Source: Chloroflexota bacterium (GTDB taxonomy: Bacteria; Chloroflexota; Anaerolineae; Anaerolineales; UBA4823). Taken from it: a stretch of DNA of 64,000 nucleotides. Shown piece by piece: positions 59,051 through 64,000 of the stretch. Numbering within the stretch: position 1 is the stretch's first letter; every line of letters starts with the position of its first letter. The stretch covers positions 62,001 through 126,000 of the forward strand of contig JAKOUW010000244.1 in the NCBI GenBank assembly GCA_029782365.1. Direction: 5' to 3'. Below the pieces are notes generated by a model. The model made no database searches and was not told where the DNA came from. It was given only the letters and a program-made list of their open reading frames with translations. Made by a program: the position numbers and the translations under genes.

Positions 59051-60394
59051 TTACGCGTTGAACCAAGACGGATTTTCTGAGGCTTTGACATTATCCAGCA
59101 CCAGGTGTAAGAAACTTCGAGTGACAAAAATTGCAGTGAACAAGCTAGTAATTACGCCAAGGAAAAGAGTTAGTGAAAACCCTTTTACGATACTGGCGCC
59201 AAATGTATTTCCGAAATAATATAGGACCATACAAGTAAGGATAGTTGAGGCATTTGAGTCTCGAATGGATGGCCAGGCTCGGCTCCAGGCCAAATCAATG
59301 GCCGCATTCAATGTTCTGCCTGCGCGGAGTTCCTCTTTTAAGCGCTCAAAAATCAAGACGTTCGCATCAACTGCCATACCGATACTCAGAACAAAACCAG
59401 CAATGCCAGGAAGAGTTAAGACAACAGGGATAACGCGGAAAATAGCCAGACTGATCAGGGCATAACAAACCAGGGCAACATCCGCCACGACTCCTGGCAG
59501 GCGGTAATATACAGCCATGAAAATAATTATCATAGCCAAGCCGATGCCGCCCGCAATCAAGCTTTTGCGAAGTGAGTCCTCGCCCAGAGTAGCGCCTACG
59601 GTATTGCTGTTAACGATTTTCAAGGGAACAGGCAAAGAACCGCTGCGAAGTTGAATGGCAAAATTGTTAGCGGTTTCAAGTGTGTAATTGCCTGTAATAA
59701 CACCTTTGCCCTGATCGATCTTCGCATTGACGGTGGGGACAGAAATGACAACTTTATCCAAGACGATGGCAAGGACTTTCCCAATATGGCTGCCGGTAAA
59801 GTCACTAAATATTTTTCCGCCATCGGATGTGAAGGTAATCGCTACCTCGTATTTGCCCGTACTGGTCGATTGAGCCAAGGCCTCAGTAAGATCCTTACCA
59901 GTCAAAATAGTATGCCAGATGCGCGCCGTCGGTGTAACAATGGCGGTGCCTGTGATAACTCCTGTTAAACCAAAGTCAGTGCGGATTTTTTGGCCTTCCA
60001 GGGCGAAAGCTTCCGTCTGACTCAACGTAGACATATCAACAAACTCAAGTAATGCTTGAGTGCGGATCGTGGCAAGCGCCTGGTCTGGATCAGTCACCCC
60101 AGGAATTTCGACCACGATGCGCCGATCGCCAGCTCGTTGGACAACTGCCTCGCTGACGCCGAGCCCGTTGATACGTTTTTCAACAATTTGTTTGGCTGAA
60201 TCCATTGAGTCGCTGGATACTGTGGTCGTGGCCGGTAGGTCTGCTTCCAAAAGAGCCTGTACGCCGCCGCGTAAATCTAATCCAAGATGGGTAGAAATGT
60301 CTTGACCGAAAAACCAGGGAACTTTCGGTAAGTTTAGATAAATCGCAAGGATAATTATCGTCAGCGAAATAGTGAGTGGGAGAAACTTCTTCAT
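59051..60394 (-). CDS. secD: Protein translocase subunit SecD
   Basis: A 447-aa SecD. The signature DLRGGVQALLEAD follows TM1, then a periplasmic domain (about 35-260), and the C-terminal TM part has GMAVDANVLIFERLKEEL. It is shorter than the E. coli form, in line with many non-proteobacterial SecDs. A leader of about 145 bases precedes the ATG, with AAAGG at 60401-60405. Confidence 0.96.
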   Translation of the reverse strand: MKKFLPLTISLTIIILAIYLNLPKVPWFFGQDISTHLGLDLRGGVQALLEADLPATTTVSSDSMDSAKQIVEKRINGLGVSEAVVQRAGDRRIVVEIPGVTDPDQALATIRTQALLEFVDMSTLSQTEAFALEGQKIRTDFGLTGVITGTAIVTPTARIWHTILTGKDLTEALAQSTSTGKYEVAITFTSDGGKIFSDFTGSHIGKVLAIVLDKVVISVPTVNAKIDQGKGVITGNYTLETANNFAIQLRSGSLPVPLKIVNSNTVGATLGEDSLRKSLIAGGIGLAMIIIFMAVYYRLPGVVADVALVCYALISLAIFRVIPVVLTLPGIAGFVLSIGMAVDANVLIFERLKEELRAGRTLNAAIDLAWSRAWPSIRDSNASTILTCMVLYYFGNTFGASIVKGFSLTLFLGVITSLFTAIFVTRSFLHLVLDNVKASENPSWFNA

Positions 60395-60731
60395 TACAAA
60401 CCTTTAGCCTCCAGATTCATACAGATGCCAGCTTGAGGCTGGCAAATGCACGCCTGGCTCTATCGAAAACAGAGGAAAACCCACCGCTTTTCAAGACGAT
60501 GCCTATCAAGCCTAAATTGACCTGGGTGCGGCGTGCAAGGAAGCATTATACACGATAATAACATTTTTTGTAACAATAATCTGGGCTAAGACAGTTAAGA
60601 AGAATAAACGATGATCGTTTTTGATAGCTTTCATTTAAATTTTACAGACAAAGTATAATAGCTAGTGTAAGATAAACATCACATTCGGTTTACATCTTTC
60701 AGCTCTTTCTAATCCTGACGAGAATATCTAC
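60395..60731. other. Intergenic region with secD leader and receiver-gene promoter
   Basis: Minus strand: TATAAT at 60545-60550 (for secD) and a 7-bp hairpin TGCCAGC/GCTGGCA at 60426-60444 inside the leader, with no T-run. Plus strand: TATAAT at 60654-60659, about 70 bases before the receiver gene. No RNA gene or ORF is evident. Confidence 0.55.
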
Positions 60732-61118
60732 ATGCCCGATGAAATTACAGTATTTTATGTTGAAGACGATGCAAATAACCGGTTATTAATACGTCGAATT
60801 TTAATGGCAGAAGGATTTAACGTTATCGAAGCGAGCAATGCGCTAGATGCTTTACAAAAACTGCCTCAAGCCAACCCTGACATCATCTTAATGGATATCA
60901 ATATGCCGGATATAGATGGCTATACTCTGACAGCCCAGATCAAACAGATGCCTGGCTTTGGCAGTGTACCGATTATTGCATTAACTGCCAATGTGATGCG
61001 AGGGGATCGTGAACGCACACTACAGGCTGGCTGCGATGGCTATATTCAAAAGCCAGTTGATGTTGATGCTTTGCCTCATCAAATCAATAAATTCATACAG
61101 GATGTGAAGCGTGGCTGA
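60732..61118 (+). CDS. Single-domain response regulator (CheY-like)
   Basis: A 128-aa receiver domain with no output domain. The phospho-acceptor is Asp55 in IILMDINMPD; the acidic pocket is in YVEDDANN; Thr and Lys are in IALTAN and IQKPVD. It would be phosphorylated by a histidine kinase outside the window and act through protein contacts. It overlaps the next receiver gene by eight bases. Confidence 0.93.
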   Translation: MPDEITVFYVEDDANNRLLIRRILMAEGFNVIEASNALDALQKLPQANPDIILMDINMPDIDGYTLTAQIKQMPGFGSVPIIALTANVMRGDRERTLQAGCDGYIQKPVDVDALPHQINKFIQDVKRG

Positions 61119-61533
61119 TCCAAATTCCTCCATTCCAAAAGATTTGACAGTCTTGGTGGTCGAAGATAATGTGGCAAATTTTGTATTGATTGCCCGCATG
61201 TTGGGTTACCTGGGCGTGCATTGTGAGTGGAAAACATCAGGTTACGAAGTGGTTGAATTTGCAGATACCTTACCAAGAGTTGATTTAATCTTGATGGATA
61301 TACGATTACCATACGAAGATGGTTACGGTGCATTAAAAAAAATCCGATCATCTCCTGCGTTAAAGAACACTCTGGTCGTAGCTGTTACTGCAGAGGCAAG
61401 TGTAGAACAAATCAATAAAGCGAAAGCAGCAGGTTTTGATGGCTTTATTGGTAAACCGCTCGATCTGGATTTATTTCCCGACCAAATTCAGCGCATTCTC
61501 GCGGGAAAGCCCGTCTGGGAAATGAGTGGATGA
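61111..61533 (+). CDS. Second single-domain response regulator (CheY-like)
   Basis: A 140-aa receiver domain. Phospho-acceptor Asp63 is in LILMDIRLP, the acidic pair is in VVEDNVANF, and Lys is in IGKPLDLD. It starts with GTG 61111, overlapping the first receiver. The two share architecture but differ in surface residues, so they may form a relay or compete for one kinase. Confidence 0.92.
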   Translation: MADPNSSIPKDLTVLVVEDNVANFVLIARMLGYLGVHCEWKTSGYEVVEFADTLPRVDLILMDIRLPYEDGYGALKKIRSSPALKNTLVVAVTAEASVEQINKAKAAGFDGFIGKPLDLDLFPDQIQRILAGKPVWEMSG

Positions 61534-61636
61534 GCTGTTCTGTTGGGAATTAGGTCACACATGAAACGATGGAGTTGGCGTAAATATTGCAGCATCATTC
61601 CTGTGAAAATCATAAAATTTGAATTGAGAAGTGTAA

Positions 61637-64000
61637 ATGCAAGCCTCTGATTTGATTTCTACACCAGCCGATGGTTCTGTTCCAGAGGAGCTTCTTCCAC
61701 GATTAGGGGATTATTTGGTGGAAAAAGGCCTGATATCGTTGGCTGAACTGCACTCTGCATTAGATTATCAAAAACAACAGAATAGCCAAGAGAATATTGA
61801 ACGACCAATCCTTTTGGGTGAGGCGTTGGTCGAATTAGGCTTGATAAAACAGCGCGTATTAGATCAGGCTATTGCTGCTCAATTTGTGACATTACATTCA
61901 GCTTTGCAAAAAGCTAATGTGTCGCTGGAACAACGGATAAAACTGCGAACACATGACCTTGAAAGACGATTACGACAGATCAGGGCAGCGGAGGAAATAA
62001 CTCGGATTGCTGTTTCTGCATCTACATTGGTTGAACTGTTCCAAAGGACAGTGGATTTGATTGCTGATCGGTTTGGTTTTGACCTGGTTGCGATATATTT
62101 AGTTGACCTTGACCAAAAATATTTGAACCTGGCAGAAGCAAGTGGTCGGTTTGCCAGCCAGCTCAAAGAAAAAGATCAACGTTTCCTGATAGGATCCAGG
62201 TCTATGGTCGGCTGGAGTGCAGCCAATAATCAATCCCGGGTTGTGTTGGATGTCACACAAGATTTCTTCTCAAACTCGGAGGAAAAATTGGTTGTGGTTA
62301 CGCCTCCCGGAACAATTCAATCCGAGGCGGTAATTCCTATCACAATGCAGACAGGCTTATTTGAACCCGTGCCAGTTTCCGGCCCCGAATCAACCGATCG
62401 TCAAACTATAGCACCAAAGATTTCAGGATTAAGCTCACCATCCAATACGTTACTGGGGGTTTTGGATGTGTATGTATTCACAGAAAGCAGTCCCGCATCT
62501 CAATCCGTTCAAGAAAACGGGAATCAGCAAATTGATCCTGATACAGTTGCGGTATTAGAAACGATCACCAGTCACCTTTCTTCTGTAATTCAAAACTTAC
62601 GTTTGTTAGAAGCCTCCTGTTTGAGCTTGAACGAAACGAATGTTCTCTATCGGGCCAGCCAGCGGCTGAATAAATCATCCAACGAAGGTGAAATTTTTCG
62701 CAGTTTGTATGACGCTCTTTCGGACATTGAATACCCATCTCTGCTTCTTTCGGCATTTGTATTCCCAAAGGGGAATTTGGATAGCACTGCCAAATCAATT
62801 CCTAGCCAGAAGGATCTCGGGATGATAAGAGGGCTATCGCGCGCCGAAGCTGCACCAGGTTTGATTCTAAGGCCTTACCTGCCTGATGAAAAGATTCTGA
62901 ATACTGGGCCGCAAACTGAACCCTTCCTGACAATTGGTATGGTTGATGAGCTCATTCCTCAAGATGAGCCATTCTTGCTTGTTGATTTAACTCAGCCGAT
63001 CAGTTATCCTGCACCAATCCTAAATCTTGCAAAGCGATTAAACTGCCGAAGTCTGGCCTTGGTTCCAATTCGATTAAGGGCTCATTTACAAGGCATGGTT
63101 GCTTTAGGGTTAATCTCAAACAGTCTGGCAGCAGCTTATCCGCTGGCAGGTAAATTATCATTTCGCTCCGGTGGAAAAGAGAGCGAAACACAACTGCGTC
63201 GAGATGCAGCAGTTCAAACTTGCGCATCAATTTGCGATTTAGCCAGTTCCGCGCTCGACCGGATCATAGCATCCGAAACGAATATTAAACGCCTCGCAGC
63301 TTTGGAAGCGTTAAATAGGATCAGCCAATTTGGAGCTGGTTCAATGCAGCTGTTCGATTTTTACCATGCTATCCACAGGGAAGTTACAAGAATTATCGGT
63401 GAAGTCGATTTTCTGATTGCTATTTATAATTCCCAAACAAATTACATCCAAATCCCTTACATGTATGAACCAGGTCAAGAAGAAGGCGATATTCAACAAA
63501 TTGCACCGTTTCCATTAGGGGCCGGGATGACATCCCACTTGATTCAGACACGTGAACCATTAATGATTCTCGAGGATATGGAAGAGCGTGCTCGCGAGCT
63601 GGGAGCCCTAACCGTGGGGCGGCCGGCAAAATCATGGCTCGGCGTGCCTTTGATTGAATCGGATGAAGTGATTGGTGCAATGATTGTTCAAGATCTTGAT
63701 CGGGAGCACCGCTTTGATGAAGATGACTTACGGTTGATGATGATTCTGGGATCACAAGTGGCTATTGCAATTCGAACTTCAAATTTAATTGAAACAACTC
63801 GAAATCGGGCAGAGAGACAACGATTAATCAATGAAATTACCACAAAGTTGCGAAATTCGAACAACCAGCAAACGATCATCGAAACTGCTGCTTCCGAAAT
63901 ACGGAAGGCATTAGGCGCGGTTAGGACGAGGGTGAATTTGGGAATTGAACCATCCGACACTGATGCAGGGCCAACTTCCGGCGATGTTTCGATCACTTAA
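61637..64000 (+). CDS. GAF-domain protein with an MshEN-like N-terminal repeat
   Basis: A 787-aa protein ending at TAA 63998-64000, so it is complete. The N-terminus has two related segments, LGDYLVEKGLISLAELHSAL and LGEALVELGLIKQRVLDQAI, which resemble the GspE/MshEN domain that can bind c-di-GMP. After a short coiled-coil region come three GAF-like domains (about 135-330, 340-530 and 570-735). No histidine kinase or output enzyme is seen. With two receivers upstream it probably belongs to a signalling system whose kinase lies beyond the window. Confidence 0.75.
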   Translation: MQASDLISTPADGSVPEELLPRLGDYLVEKGLISLAELHSALDYQKQQNSQENIERPILLGEALVELGLIKQRVLDQAIAAQFVTLHSALQKANVSLEQRIKLRTHDLERRLRQIRAAEEITRIAVSASTLVELFQRTVDLIADRFGFDLVAIYLVDLDQKYLNLAEASGRFASQLKEKDQRFLIGSRSMVGWSAANNQSRVVLDVTQDFFSNSEEKLVVVTPPGTIQSEAVIPITMQTGLFEPVPVSGPESTDRQTIAPKISGLSSPSNTLLGVLDVYVFTESSPASQSVQENGNQQIDPDTVAVLETITSHLSSVIQNLRLLEASCLSLNETNVLYRASQRLNKSSNEGEIFRSLYDALSDIEYPSLLLSAFVFPKGNLDSTAKSIPSQKDLGMIRGLSRAEAAPGLILRPYLPDEKILNTGPQTEPFLTIGMVDELIPQDEPFLLVDLTQPISYPAPILNLAKRLNCRSLALVPIRLRAHLQGMVALGLISNSLAAAYPLAGKLSFRSGGKESETQLRRDAAVQTCASICDLASSALDRIIASETNIKRLAALEALNRISQFGAGSMQLFDFYHAIHREVTRIIGEVDFLIAIYNSQTNYIQIPYMYEPGQEEGDIQQIAPFPLGAGMTSHLIQTREPLMILEDMEERARELGALTVGRPAKSWLGVPLIESDEVIGAMIVQDLDREHRFDEDDLRLMMILGSQVAIAIRTSNLIETTRNRAERQRLINEITTKLRNSNNQQTIIETAASEIRKALGAVRTRVNLGIEPSDTDAGPTSGDVSIT

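Noticed and set aside
1..64000. CRISPR array, insertion sequence or prophage
   Set aside because: No regular short repeats with spacers, no transposase or integrase-like protein, and no terminal inverted repeats were seen.

Overview
The window looks like a chromosomal segment of a member of the Chloroflexota, most likely class Anaerolineae. The case rests on gene content: LysW-dependent amino acid biosynthesis, cell-wall proteins with long Thr-Pro linkers, paired YkuD L,D-transpeptidases, a MoxR/VWA pair, a LuxR-kelch membrane protein and moderate GC by eye. No similarity search could be run. I see no phage, transposon, integrase or CRISPR array.

Layout. 1-750 has no gene I can support. 751-7186 is a tight run of xdhA-like molybdenum hydroxylase subunit, PEP carboxylase, yqeB-like and mocA-like genes. 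7267-9386 holds a small unknown gene, thpR, rsfS (CTG start) and a GNAT gene. 9457-9864 is a decayed gene. 9887-17548 carries an alpha/beta hydrolase, a DsbA-like protein, DUF554, a cobalamin adenosyltransferase, two zinc-ribbon proteins, a MoxR-VWA pair and a thioredoxin-TPR protein. 17621-26516 holds a cell-wall operon (amidase and two L,D-transpeptidases), a flavin reductase/AMMECR1 pair, a TolB-like lipoprotein, a GH63-like glycosidase and a MaoC hydratase. 26583-33414 carries a class A PBP, a methyltransferase-like protein that appears to lack its catalytic motif, and a secreted formylglycine-generating-enzyme-like protein. 33514-49196 is a surface-glycan region (glycosyltransferases, epimerase, methyltransferases, flippase-like protein, priming phosphoglycosyltransferase) around a strongly terminated gene for a repeat-containing secreted protein; a tRNA-Gly lies inside it. 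49231-52560 holds a LuxR-TM-kelch protein and a secreted lipase-like protein. 52682-58060 is the lysW-X-Y-Z-J-K operon with its own promoter and a leader that looks like a transcription attenuator. 58096-60394 is secF/secD. 60732-64000 holds two CheY-like receivers and a GAF protein.

The genes mostly serve envelope construction (PBP, L,D-transpeptidases, amidase, glycan genes, SecDF), molybdenum hydroxylase maturation, and LysW-carried lysine or ornithine/arginine synthesis. Two expression patterns stand out. About nine genes have a TANNNT box 6-8 nt before the ATG and no Shine-Dalgarno, which suggests leaderless mRNAs. The lys operon leader encodes a 28-residue peptide with Arg/Lys codons, followed by mutually exclusive antiterminator and terminator helices.
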